Positions 9,392-18,488 of a DNA stretch of 64,000 nucleotides are shown one piece after another. Source of the stretch: Aegilops tauschii subsp. strangulata (Eukaryota > Streptophyta > Magnoliopsida > Poales > Poaceae); NCBI RefSeq assembly GCF_002575655.3, contig NC_053037.3, forward strand, positions 248,839,135-248,903,134, in the 5' to 3' direction. How positions within the stretch are numbered: the stretch's first letter is position 1; each line of letters starts with the position of its first letter. The position numbers and the translations under genes are program-made. The notes under the pieces were generated by a model that worked only from the letters and a program-made list of their open reading frames with translations, did not search any database and had not been told where the DNA came from.

Positions 9392-10829
9392 GATGGTTGC
9401 TGCAACTACATCAGTATTTCCCCGGAGAGGGAGGGATGATGTAGCACAGCGACGGTAGGTATTCCCTCGGTGATGAAACCAAGGTACCGAACCAGTAGGA
9501 GAACCAAGCAACACAACGTAAGCAGCACCTGCACACAAACAACAACACCTCGCAACCCGACGAGTTAAAGGGGTTGTCCGTCCCTTCTGGGGTATGGCGC
9601 CTCAAGATAGGCAAACGGACGTGAGGAAAATTGTAGTAGATTGATAGATCGAACGCCAAATAAAATAAATAAAGATAAAACGTAACAAGGTATTTTTGTA
9701 TTTTTGGATTAATAGATCTGAATAAAAACTCAAAGGAAAAGTAGATCGCAAGGCAAATATATGAGAAAGAAGACCCGGGGGCCGTAGGTTTCACTAGTGG
9801 CTTCTCTCGAGAAAATAGCAAACGGTGGGTAAACAAATTACTGTTGGGCAATTGATAGAACTTCAAATAATTATGATGATATCCAGGCAATGATCATTAC
9901 ATAGGCATCACGTCCAAGATTAGTAGACCGACTCCTGCCTGCATCTACTACTATTACTCCACACATCGACCGCTATCCAGCATGCATCTAGTGTATTAAG
10001 TTCATGGAAAAACAGAGTAATGCAATAAGAACGATGACATGATGTAGACAAGATCCATTATCTATTGCGGCAGAAGGGATCTCGTCTTTTTATCCTTAGT
10101 AGCAACGATACATACGTGTCGGTTCCCTTTCTGTCACTGGGATCAAGCACCGGTATAACTGATCATAAACTCGAAGTTCACCAGATCCCAATAAACACAC
10201 CGCAAAAAGAGTTACATCATATGGATCTCCAGGAGACCATTGTATTGAGAATTCAGCGAGAGGGAGGAAGCCATCTAGCTACTAACTACGGACTCGAAGG
10301 TCTACAAAGAACTACTCACGCATCATCGGAGAGGCACCAATGGAAGTGGTGAACCCCGCTGTGATGGTGTCTAGATTGGATCTGGTGGTTCTGGACTCTA
10401 CGGCGGCTGGATGAATATTTCTTCGACGCTTCTAGGGTTCTGGTATTTTTGGGGTATTTATAGAGCAAAGAGGCGGTCCGGGGGGCACCCGAGGTGGGCA
10501 CAACCCACCAGGGCGTGCCTGGGCCTCCTAGCGCGCCCTGGTGGGTTGTGCCCCCCTCGGGGCACCCCCAGATGCAACCAGGGCCCATTGCCTTCCTTCT
10601 GGCCCATAAAAAATCATCATGGAGTTTTGTGGCATTTGGACTCCGTTTGATATTGATTTCCTGCGATGTAAAAAACATGGAAAAACATCAACTGGCACTT
10701 AGCACTGTGTCAATAGGTTAGTACCAAAAAATGATATAAAATGACTATAAAATGATTATAAAACATCCAAGATTGATAATAAAACAGCATGGAACAATCA
10801 AAAATTATAGATACGTTGGAGACGTATCA
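9392..10829 (-). repeat. S 5' LTR
   Basis: The LTR is 1438 bp with ends TGAT and ATCA. The U3 end at 10829 reads TGATACGTCTCCAACGTATC on the minus strand, a start seen in many high-copy Triticeae LTRs and itself nearly palindromic. A TATA-like CTATAAATACC lies at 10453-10463 on the minus strand. No partner LTR is in the window. Confidence 0.82.
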
Positions 10830-11431
10830 GTGCTCCCGCAGTACGAACTCGTGCCAAACCCGAAATTTGTTTCTTACTACTAACAATGTGTCGGCCCGTA
10901 CGTTGCAATGGATCCAAAGTATCTATTTAGTGGAGTGCACTCTAAACACATTATTTATTTATTTTTCTCTAGCCTTTCCTAGTCATGCAACCAAGCCACA
11001 TAAGCTTCATGGGTGCCCCCACATCATATTATTCATACTATGTTGAGTGGAAAAAAGATAAATCACCCAAAACAAGATCTTCCCATTTTTTGTTCCTACG
11101 ATGTTGTGCCGTGCACGTACCTAGTTGTATAGTGGTAGTAGGAGTAGTAGTACGGAGTGCTCCCACTCTATCAACGAGCCCCATCTGACACCAAATTTCT
11201 TGGCTTCCGTGCTACAGCTAGATCTTCCCCTCCTCGTTTCAGTTTTCCAACGCGGCGAGCGGGGTGCAGTTTGCCGATAATCGGTTTGCTCAACTGCGGT
11301 CCCACATGAAAGTGAAAATGCTAGGCAACACGCCTTCCCTAGCTATGTGGCGTGCTGGACGGGCCGTGGAGTACTCTCGATTCCCGGGCGTGGGGGAGTG
11401 CGACACGAACGCGGCAGGCCTTTTCCTTTTA
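10830..11431. other. No gene seen; possible decayed Helitron-like end
   Basis: Low-complexity intergenic DNA. Near 10877-10915 a sequence resembles the 3' terminal hairpin of the Helitron-like copies listed below but has lost the CTAG end. Nothing else could be supported. Confidence 0.4.
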
Positions 11432-11773
11432 CTAGCAGTGTGCCCGTGCGTTGCGACGGAACCAAAGTAGAATAGTACTCTTGTTCTCAAACTTGAAAGA
11501 AAACACTCTTGTTTTGATATACATATATACCACTAAAAATATATTACTTTTCACTCAAAATATATTTCTCAAGCTGTTTTGATGAGGTGAAGGAGGGATG
11601 TGGTTGCTTTCAAGATAATAAGGGGTTTTCTGCAAATTGGAGCGGAGAAGTGGGCTATTGTTGCAAAAATGCCACAACTTACCTCACAGTCGTTAGATGC
11701 AGATCTGATGGTCAGAAATGACGGATGGCACACACACCACCATCACCAACTGAGTCTTTTATAGGAGTAGAGA
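11432..11773 (-). mobile_element. Short Helitron-like element, copy 1
   Basis: A 342-bp element read on the minus strand. It starts TCTCTACTCC and ends with a hairpin around GCAACGCACGGGC followed by CTAG. TC start, 3' hairpin and CTRR end are Helitron hallmarks. Its start and its TTGGTGATG motif are shared with the copies at 14895-15298 and 16652-16881. The base before the 5' end is T rather than the expected A. No coding capacity. Confidence 0.5.
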
Positions 11774-11940
11774 AACATGTATAAATTGTAACATTTGGTT
11801 ATGCTCCTTGGCACGATCGATAGATAGAAATAATGATTGGAAACGCTAGGGCGGGGCTTTTTCCGCCAGATAAGCAAGGTAGTAGCTAGGTTGGCGCATC
11901 ATCGGTTTGGTCACATGCGGTCTGACATGTTGTAGTGTTT

Positions 11941-11975
11941 CTAGCAAGATGCACATGCGTTGCACGAAGTTGATG
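11941..11975 (-). mobile_element. Helitron-like 3' end fragment
   Basis: CTAGCAAGATG followed by the CATGCGTTGCAC hairpin arm, nearly the same terminus as copy 3 at 16652. I could not find a matching 5' end. Confidence 0.35.
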
Positions 11976-12200
11976 GAAAAGGTAAGCACAACTTCTAAAT
12001 TGATGGATGGCGTACTAGTTACAGTGACGCATATAATTGCCTCCAAATGTGAGCAAAGGGATCGCACTTGTATGTATTGACTGGAACGAGAATGCAATAG
12101 CGCAATAAGAATTAACGCCACGATGATACGATCGCAGTGGTGGTTACAGGAGGCAAGGAGAAAGATGCATCCATCAACGTACGACCTCCTCCTCCTCGAC

Positions 12201-12818
12201 TCAGTGCGCCGGCCCACCGACCGGCGGCTTTGGAGCGGCGGCTTTTGTGGCGAGGTCAAGGTGCTTCTCAACAAAGGCGTCCAATGCTTCCAGCCGATTG
12301 ACAAAGGCCAACGTCGCAGCGTCCTCACCGGCCTTGTAGATACCTATGTACACGACTTCCTCGTACACGTGGATGTGTAGGTCGACAATTTCTTGCAGGG
12401 CGAGGCACCTCGCGGCGAGCGCAACCTCCAGGTGGACATTCTTCGTTGCATCGGCGGGCAGTCACAGGGCCACCAGTGCTTGAAAGAGGTTCTCGCCATG
12501 GAGGCCGATTAGGGTGGCAGGCAAAGAGGAGCCCGGGCGTGCGGGCTGGAGGAGTATGGTAATGTCGTCCACTAGCTTCTTGACGACAGTGAACTTGTTG
12601 ATGGTGGCAACGATCATCTGGTCCAACTAAGAGTCGTAGTTGGCGTCGACGATGGCCATGAACCAGTCGGTCACTAACACCGTCTGGAGACGATCCTCGG
12701 TGCCATGCCGCAAGCCGGCATCATGGACCATCTGGCACAGCCGCTGGCCGCTCGCGCGCATCGCCACCATGGGTCTGGAGTGAGCACTTTTGCGCTTAGG
12801 CCCTTCCCAATGCTCCAC
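12201..12818 (-). pseudogene. Decayed intronless reading frame, unknown function
   Basis: One frame on the minus strand runs about 205 codons from an ATG at 12818 to a TGA at 12201-12203. It is broken only by a TAG at 12627-12629 and a TGA at 12462-12464, with no frameshift. The protein is not low-complexity and has amphipathic stretches such as QMIVATINKFTVVKKLVDD, CLALQEIVDLHIHVYEEVV and RLEALDAFVEKHLDLATKA. It is rich in A, L, V, D and E and could be helical. GC content is higher than in the flanking DNA. I do not recognise the family. It is either a retroposed host gene or cargo of an unrecognised transposon. The true start could be a later methionine at about 12770. Confidence 0.55.
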
Positions 12819-13524
12819 TTTGTACAGGTGCTAAGCCTGCCATGTAGGCAAAAAATATTATGTGGCAAGACAATTAAGAGGAGAGAGATGGGCTTGGTGA
12901 CCCCAGGAAGAACCAATGCCAAGCGCGCAAACCTAGGCCAAACATTTAAATGAAGCAAGCTCACCAATTCATGAAAGAGTTTAGTAGCTAAGTCATTAAA
13001 TGAAGGGAGCTTAGCAACAACAACTTAAGCACCAATGCATTGGGGACTATGTTGCTAAACTATTTAATGTGCTTAGCACCTCATCTAAGCAACTATCCAT
13101 TGGAAGAGGTCTTACTGTAAGTGCTTAGGTGCGTACGATGTGGTAGATGCATTGGAATGGAGGGGCGCCTTTATATGAGTGCAAACTGCGTTGCATTCAC
13201 TTTTTTTCCGTGCTGCCTCTTTTCCCCGTCCTCCTCTCATTACTTCCCTCATGCATTCAGGATGCTAATTGAAGGAGGATGCATCATTGGCCGTTCAACA
13301 TTTCGGTAACCGCTACCCTCTCCCTTGTCTACATTAAAGCTGTATCAGGAACTGTCCTGGTTTACAAGTAGCTATCAAATCGAATAGTACTGCGCCGCCC
13401 GCTACACGCCCGGCTGAACATGCCTCCTCGCCTCCATCAAACGCCTCCGTTAAACCCGCATGCAAACCGAGAAACATACTCTGGCCACACGTCCATCCAT
13501 GAGCGGGACGGAATTAAACGCAAC
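12819..13524. other. No gene seen
   Basis: Contains repeated GCTTAGCA-like words between about 12830 and 13120 that suggest a MITE relic, but no clean terminal repeats could be paired. Confidence 0.35.
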
Positions 13525-13618
13525 GCCGGCCGAGCTCCTCCCGTCCGTCCTCAGTTTAAACGAGGCCAGACGCCAGCCAAGCTCCTACCGTCCGCCCTCT
13601 ATTTAAACAAGGCCAGAC
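13525..13618 (+). repeat. Tandem duplication with TATA-like boxes
   Basis: Two 47-bp units, 13525-13571 and 13572-13618, about 85 percent alike by eye. Each contains a TTTAAAC box (CAGTTTAAAC and CTATTTAAAC). The second lies just upstream of the ATG at 13634, so it could act as a core promoter. Confidence 0.65.
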
Positions 13619-13633
13619 AGACAGCGGGCAAGA

Positions 13634-14089
13634 ATGGCACCTCTCCGCCGCTCCCCCATCTCCTCCTTCACCATTTTCTCCACTCTTCCGATGGCTTCCG
13701 AGGAGCCGTTCTCCGGCATACTACCCGGCTCGGTGGCCCACCGAGCCCTCCGGATACGAGCGAGGCCGCTCGGTGCTTCACCAACCTCGCTTGGCCCGAT
13801 GGAGCCAGTTGTCGCCCCAAGCCTGCGCGTGGTTCAGCAACTCGCCGCTCCAGTTCAGCTCGATGAGGAGTGGCGAGTTGCTCCACGCCGGCACGGCGGC
13901 ATGGGCGTTGTCGCTACCGCGTCGTACCGCGCCACCAGTGTCTGTGGTGGCCGCGCCTCTCATGTCTGTGGGCGCGCCTCCCGTGCCTGCGGCAGCGCCA
14001 TGCAGGCAGAGACAGAAGTCGGGTGCATGGAGAGCGACGAGTCGGTGGCCAGCTTCTCTGCGTCCGCCGCCATCATCGAGGAGAAGTAG
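13634..14089 (+). CDS. Hypothetical small protein, doubtful
   Basis: A 151-codon open frame starting 16 bp after the duplicated TATA-like segment. The protein is rich in A, S, R and V and has no recognised domain. It ends ESDESVASFSASAAIIEEK at a tandem repeat that duplicates the stop region. A second overlapping frame (13773-14126) is also open for 117 codons in this GC-rich stretch, so the open frame may be chance. The promoter-like context is the main support. I assign no function. Confidence 0.3.
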   Translation: MAPLRRSPISSFTIFSTLPMASEEPFSGILPGSVAHRALRIRARPLGASPTSLGPMEPVVAPSLRVVQQLAAPVQLDEEWRVAPRRHGGMGVVATASYRATSVCGGRASHVCGRASRACGSAMQAETEVGCMESDESVASFSASAAIIEEK

Positions 14090-14137
14090 GACACGGGAGG
14101 CCGCCGCCATCATCGAGGAGAAGTAGAACACAGGAGG
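14064..14137 (+). repeat. 37-bp tandem repeat, two units
   Basis: Units at 14064-14100 and 14101-14137 share CCGCCGCCATCATCGAGGAG and a following AAGTAG. A third partial unit starts at 14138. The repeat covers the end of the 13634 reading frame. Confidence 0.75.
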
Positions 14138-14739
14138 CCGCCGCCACTTGGGTCCCATGAAGGCCACCACCGAGGCGACGACTATGTATACAGGTGGTTT
14201 CTTTGCTGCTTCGTCTCTTCCGAGGATGTTCATCGACCCCGCAAGTGTCTGCCGGACATGAGGAAGACAAAGGGATCCATGGGCGGCCATTTAGATTAGG
14301 TATTAATTATACCACGAGAGCCGGATTAGCACCGCTTAGTTCATGTAAATGTAATGAAAACCATCATGTTTATATGAAGATCCGGATTTTATATACGAAA
14401 TCCTTCATGCTTATATGAACTCAGTCCGTGTTTGCACGAATTTCCTCTGGTTGGTTAGAGTTGTGAAAATGTATGCCGCTGGCGTTGGATGTCGTCCTCC
14501 GCGGAAGGAAGCGGGAGGAAACTTGCCGGCTGCCATTGGAGATGATCTTATGCTGGAAATAATAGTCATATCCAATCCATTTGAGTTAACTGCGTGTATG
14601 ATTCTCCCTCTATAAAAAGTTAATTGCATGTACAGTGTACAGGACTTGCAGGGTAGCTACAGCTCCATACAGAAAGTTAAAAAGAAACAAATCCATCCTT
14701 AATCTTCTATTCTAAGTACTCTGTGGGTTCCACTGTCAG

Positions 14740-14880
14740 TACAGTAGCTAAAGAAGTATATATTAAATAATATATAATATAAAAATCTAAAGTTAAAGAC
14801 AAAATTCGAACTCAGGTCATCGCGTTGTGAGCATCTGGTGCTAACCAGTCCAGCACATGTTCGTTGTGGACGATGCTGGA
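14740..14880 (-). mobile_element. Possible tRNA-derived SINE head
   Basis: On the minus strand a TGGTTAGCACC box (14837-14847) is followed about 34 bases later by GAGTTCGAATT (14803-14813). These resemble the A and B boxes of a tRNA-type RNA polymerase III promoter. An AT-rich tail follows. No target duplication was identified. Confidence 0.35.
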
Positions 14881-14894
14881 GATATATCTCTATG

Positions 14895-15298
14895 TCTACT
14901 CTTATACTTCCTCCATTCCTAAATATTTGTCTTTTTCGGATTTCAAATGGACTACCACATACGGATGTGTATATAGACATATTTTAGAGTGTATATTCAC
15001 TTATTTTGCTCCGTATTTAGTCACTTGTTGAAATCTCTAAAAAGACAAATATTTAGGAATGGAGAGAGTAGAAAACAGAGTTGGTGATGATGGTGTGTCT
15101 AGCATCCTGCAATATAGGCTGTCACATTTATATCTGACGGATAGGAAGGAAACTATGATAATTTCGCAAAAAGATACCCACACCCCTCTCCACATTTGTA
15201 AATAAGGCCTTCCCTCATTTGTCCTTTTCTCTCACAAGATAAACTACTCATACAAATGCATCTTGATGTTCCGTGCAACGCACATGCATCTAGCTAGT
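14895..15298 (+). mobile_element. Short Helitron-like element, copy 2, with MITE inside
   Basis: Plus-strand relative of the copy at 16652-16881. It shares CAGAGTTGGTGATGATGG near its 5' end and ends with the GATGTTCCGTGCAACGCAC hairpin, then CTAG at 15295-15298 followed by T. A Stowaway MITE splits its first bases. Removing the MITE and one TA restores an alignment with copy 3. Exact 5' end uncertain. Confidence 0.5.
14907..15068. mobile_element. Stowaway MITE
   Basis: A 162-bp element flanked by TA at 14905-14906 and 15069-15070. Terminal inverted repeats contain CCATTCCTAAATATTTGTCT at both ends with few mismatches. This is the Tc1/mariner-derived Stowaway type common in Triticeae. Non-coding. 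Confidence 0.9.
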
Positions 15299-15504
15299 TT
15301 CTTTTAAAATAGTTATTGCGATAATTGGGTTGAAGTGATATATTTTATGTCTGCCCCGAATGATCTCAGATTCACTAGTAGTAACAAAGAAAAGGTTGCC
15401 TTTTAATTAACAGAAAACAGGGTGAAAACTATCACATGAGGCCGGTAAAAACAAGGCACACTGGGTTCAGCGTCATTGTCACTACAGTTGTGCACGCGCG
15501 AGAA

Positions 15505-15573
15505 GTCTACATATCGAGGGGGCTACAGAGAGAAAGACGTATCGAGTGTGTGTGAGCGAGGCACAGAGACACA

Positions 15574-15609
<36 letters not shown>

Positions 15610-15755
15610 GTGTGTGTGTTTGAGAGAGAAGCCAATTGATAGATTAAGATGAAGATCGAGTTGTCACCCTGCTGCTGTCATTGTTGGGGGGGAGGGGGGG
15701 AGAGAGAAAGACGTATCGAGAGTGTGCGCGCAGTAGGCACAGAGGCACAACTAGC

Positions 15756-15790
<35 letters not shown>

Positions 15791-15976
15791 AGAGAGAAGC
15801 CTGTAGATAGATTACTATCAAGATCGAGGTGCCACCCTACTCCTTCGGTGTCGGGTAGTGTGTGTGTGTGTTTGAGAGAGAAGCCAGTAGATAGATTAGT
15901 ATCAAGATCGAGGTGGCACCCTACTCCTTCAGTGTCGGGAAGTGTGTGTGTGTGTGTGGGTGCGGGGGGGGGGGGG
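15505..15976 (+). repeat. Compound microsatellite with triplicated segment
   Basis: Three GT-repeat tracts, each followed by a related block of about 65-80 bp starting GTTTGAGAGAGAAGCC (about 15617, 15786 and 15869). An AGAGAAAGACGTATCGAG block occurs at about 15530 and 15703. The cluster ends in 13 consecutive G at 15964-15976. It appears to have grown by local duplication. Confidence 0.8.
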
Positions 15977-16136
15977 CAGTGACACTTAGATATTGGGAGA
16001 AGGAGTTTGTGTGACACATATCTATATTAAGAGATAGGTAGATAGCATGTGTGCGAGGCATACTTAAAGCATCACAGAGATAAACAAGCGGTGTGCATGC
16101 AAGTGCCAGAAAAAATGAAGAGAGAAACAATGTCTA

Positions 16137-16137
16137 C

Positions 16138-16184
<47 letters not shown>

Positions 16185-16186
16185 GG
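16137..16186 (+). repeat. (CG)n(TG)n(AG)n tract
   Basis: Eight CG dinucleotides (16137-16152) run directly into a TG tract to about 16170, then AG repeats. Alternating purine-pyrimidine DNA of this kind can adopt the Z form. Confidence 0.9.
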
Positions 16187-16651
16187 AGCGAAATCTCAAA
16201 ACAAAAGGTGCTCTGCTGGAATCCCATTGTATGTATTCATATGGTTCCGGTACTCGAGTTAACCTTAGGCATGTGAGCGAGACATAATTATACTTCGAGA
16301 CATTAGTGGCGGTGGGTGGGCGAAATTAAAGGGGTGCGCGTGTTCGGCAGGGAGAGCGTGTGTGTTTCTGTGTGAGAGACTTGTAGGACGGGGGTAGAAA
16401 GACGAATTCAAACCTTGACGGAGGGAGAGAAATACACGAAGTGCGCGTGTGTGATTCCGATGCCCACGGAGAAATGAGATATGTATGCGTGTGAGAGAGA
16501 TTGCACAATTCATTCACGTATCACTATCTAGCGATCATGGACGTGCATCGCTTGAACATAAATCAATATTTACTTTGTATCGTGGCCAAAGATACAATAT
16601 CGATTCAACGCTATAAAGATTGGACACTCACATATCACATTGTTTTCCAAA

Positions 16652-16881
16652 CTAGCAAGATGACCATGCGTTGCATGGAACATCAAGATGCATTTGTGTG
16701 AGTAGTTTATCTTGTGGGAGAAAAGGATGAACGAGGGAAGGCCTTATCTGCAAATGTGGAGAGGAGTGCGGGTAAATTGCCATAGTTTCCTTCCTATCCG
16801 TTAGATATAGATTGGACAACCTATATTGCAGGATGGCAGGCACACCATCATCACCAACTCTGCTTTTCATAAGAATAGAGA
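16652..16881 (-). mobile_element. Short Helitron-like element, copy 3
   Basis: A 230-bp element read on the minus strand. It starts TCTCTATTCTTATG preceded by A and ends with the near-perfect hairpin GATGTTCCATGCAACGCAT..., then CTAG followed by T. This fits insertion between A and T, as Helitrons do. It is inverted relative to copy 2, about 1.35 kb away. Non-coding. Confidence 0.6.
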
Positions 16882-18488
16882 TAATCCTTTTCAATTATGC
16901 ATGCCAAAGTTACAGTGATGTTTCTTCAAACAACCACTGTAGCTATCATGTACATGCACCTTTGTTAGTCTTGCATTCAAATTCATTAGTCTTGGATGAT
17001 TTAAGGTTCTATTATGAAGTAATATATGTAATATTCGTATATGAATTCAACGGGTACGCAATTTATGAAATGGAGGCTATGTAATCATATGAAGTAACAC
17101 TTTTAATTAGCGGACTACAATATCCATTTCTTTTGTGGGACTACAATATCCAAAAAAATTTGTGCGCCTCTACAATAACACGTAAATGCACTATGTTTAA
17201 AGTAAATAAACAATGGCACTAAACTATATATTTACACAAGAAATACATAGGTTGAGCATTTGATCCCTTTTTTGTGAACGCGCCTCTACACCCGTACGAT
17301 TGGTCGCGCCCGTGTGAACGTCCAAGTTATCGGTACATCATCCCGAGTTATTGTCTTTTTCTGGGGTGGACTTCACATCAGTTATTAAATGCTGACGTGT
17401 GCCCCGTGTACACAGTCTCGCATGACCTTCCCGCTAGCACTATCCAAAATTAGTTGAAACTAGAAACGACCGATCCCGCGGGCGGCAAAATCTCCCGCCT
17501 CCTTCCAAAATTTCCGTCACCTAGTCTTTAGCATGCAAAATTCCCCTTTTGTCCTTGGTGCACGGAGAACAATAGTTACAATACGGCCCTCATTTACATA
17601 ATAGGTCGAGGCTGCTTTGGTAACTTCCGGTTCCCCCCACCACACGGCACCCCCATTTCCTCTCACCCTCCCGCAAAAACGACTAACTCCACAGCACCAG
17701 AGCATCTTACATCACGCCGTCCATACTTCATCGGCCTTTCTACGCATCCCCTCTCGAAACCCTAGACTGCTCATCCACCGGCGTACCAGAGCCCATTCAT
17801 TGCCAGTGGCGTCCACCTCGCCGGATCTACTTCGGCGGCTGCATCTACCCCTCCCACCTCCCCCAGAAACAAGTAGACTGCTCATCCACCACTGTACCAC
17901 CGCCCATTCAGTGCCGGCCTTGTCCACGGCGCCGGATCTGCTTCGCTGGTACTCTTGTCAAGCACAGCGCATCTGTAGCGGCTCCTTCCTAGTCCTCGCC
18001 GGAGACGCTTCGTCCACACCCCCGGAGCCGCCCCACCGACGCCCCCGTCGACGGCCTCTGATCCTCTTCGCCGACACCTGCCTCAACCATACCGGAGCCG
18101 CTTTGCCGACACCATCCTCAACCCTACTGGAGTAGCATCGCCTATACCATTCTCAACCCTACCGGGGCCGCTTTGCCAACGCACAAGTCCATGGCATTAG
18201 ATCCGCTTCGTCGCACCCTCATCCAACCTACCAGAGCAGCTTCTGACGCCCCATCCACGAACGCAGATCCGCATCGTCGACACCATCCAGAACCCAACCA
18301 CCGGAGCAGCTTCACCGACGCCCTCGTCCACTGCCTCAGATCAGCTTCGCCCACACCGTAGTCCACCCTACCGGAGCCGCTCCACAAACACCCTACTCGA
18401 CAGTTCTAGATCTCCTTACCGGACCCCGACAGCAAGCGCAGTGTCGTCACCCTTGACGTTTCTAACCTGATTCCCACCGTCTGACAAG
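16882..18488. other. No supported gene; GC-rich degenerate repeats
   Basis: 16882-17450 is AT-rich with no visible feature. 17450-18480 is GC-rich and contains degenerate repeats around CTACCGGAGCCGCTT and GCCGACACC (best seen 18060-18400). It may be the 5' part of the CACTA element or the leader of the downstream five-exon gene. The long open frame at 17617-18135 is repetitive and is not called. Confidence 0.4.

Larger units (their letters stand above)
6732..10829 (-). mobile_element. S: Athila/Sabrina-like non-autonomous LTR retrotransposon, partial
   Basis: Minus-strand element with 5' LTR (9392-10829), primer binding site, gag and protease. After the protease stop at 7154 there is no RT, RNase H or integrase sequence before T1 interrupts at 6731. 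The stretch 6732-7153 is AT-rich noncoding sequence. The missing pol region and the gag type resemble Triticeae Sabrina-type elements, which depend on other elements for replication. The 3' LTR lies left of T1, outside the window. The family name is from recognition of the gag and LTR start, not from a search. Confidence 0.8.

Noticed and set aside
14803..14847. Possible tRNA gene
   Set aside because: A- and B-box-like sequences are present but no complete cloverleaf or anticodon arm could be drawn. A SINE head fits better.
17617..18135. Plus-strand open frame of 172 codons
   Set aside because: Proline/histidine-rich low-complexity product from a GC-rich repeat array with no domain. More likely leader or repeat sequence.
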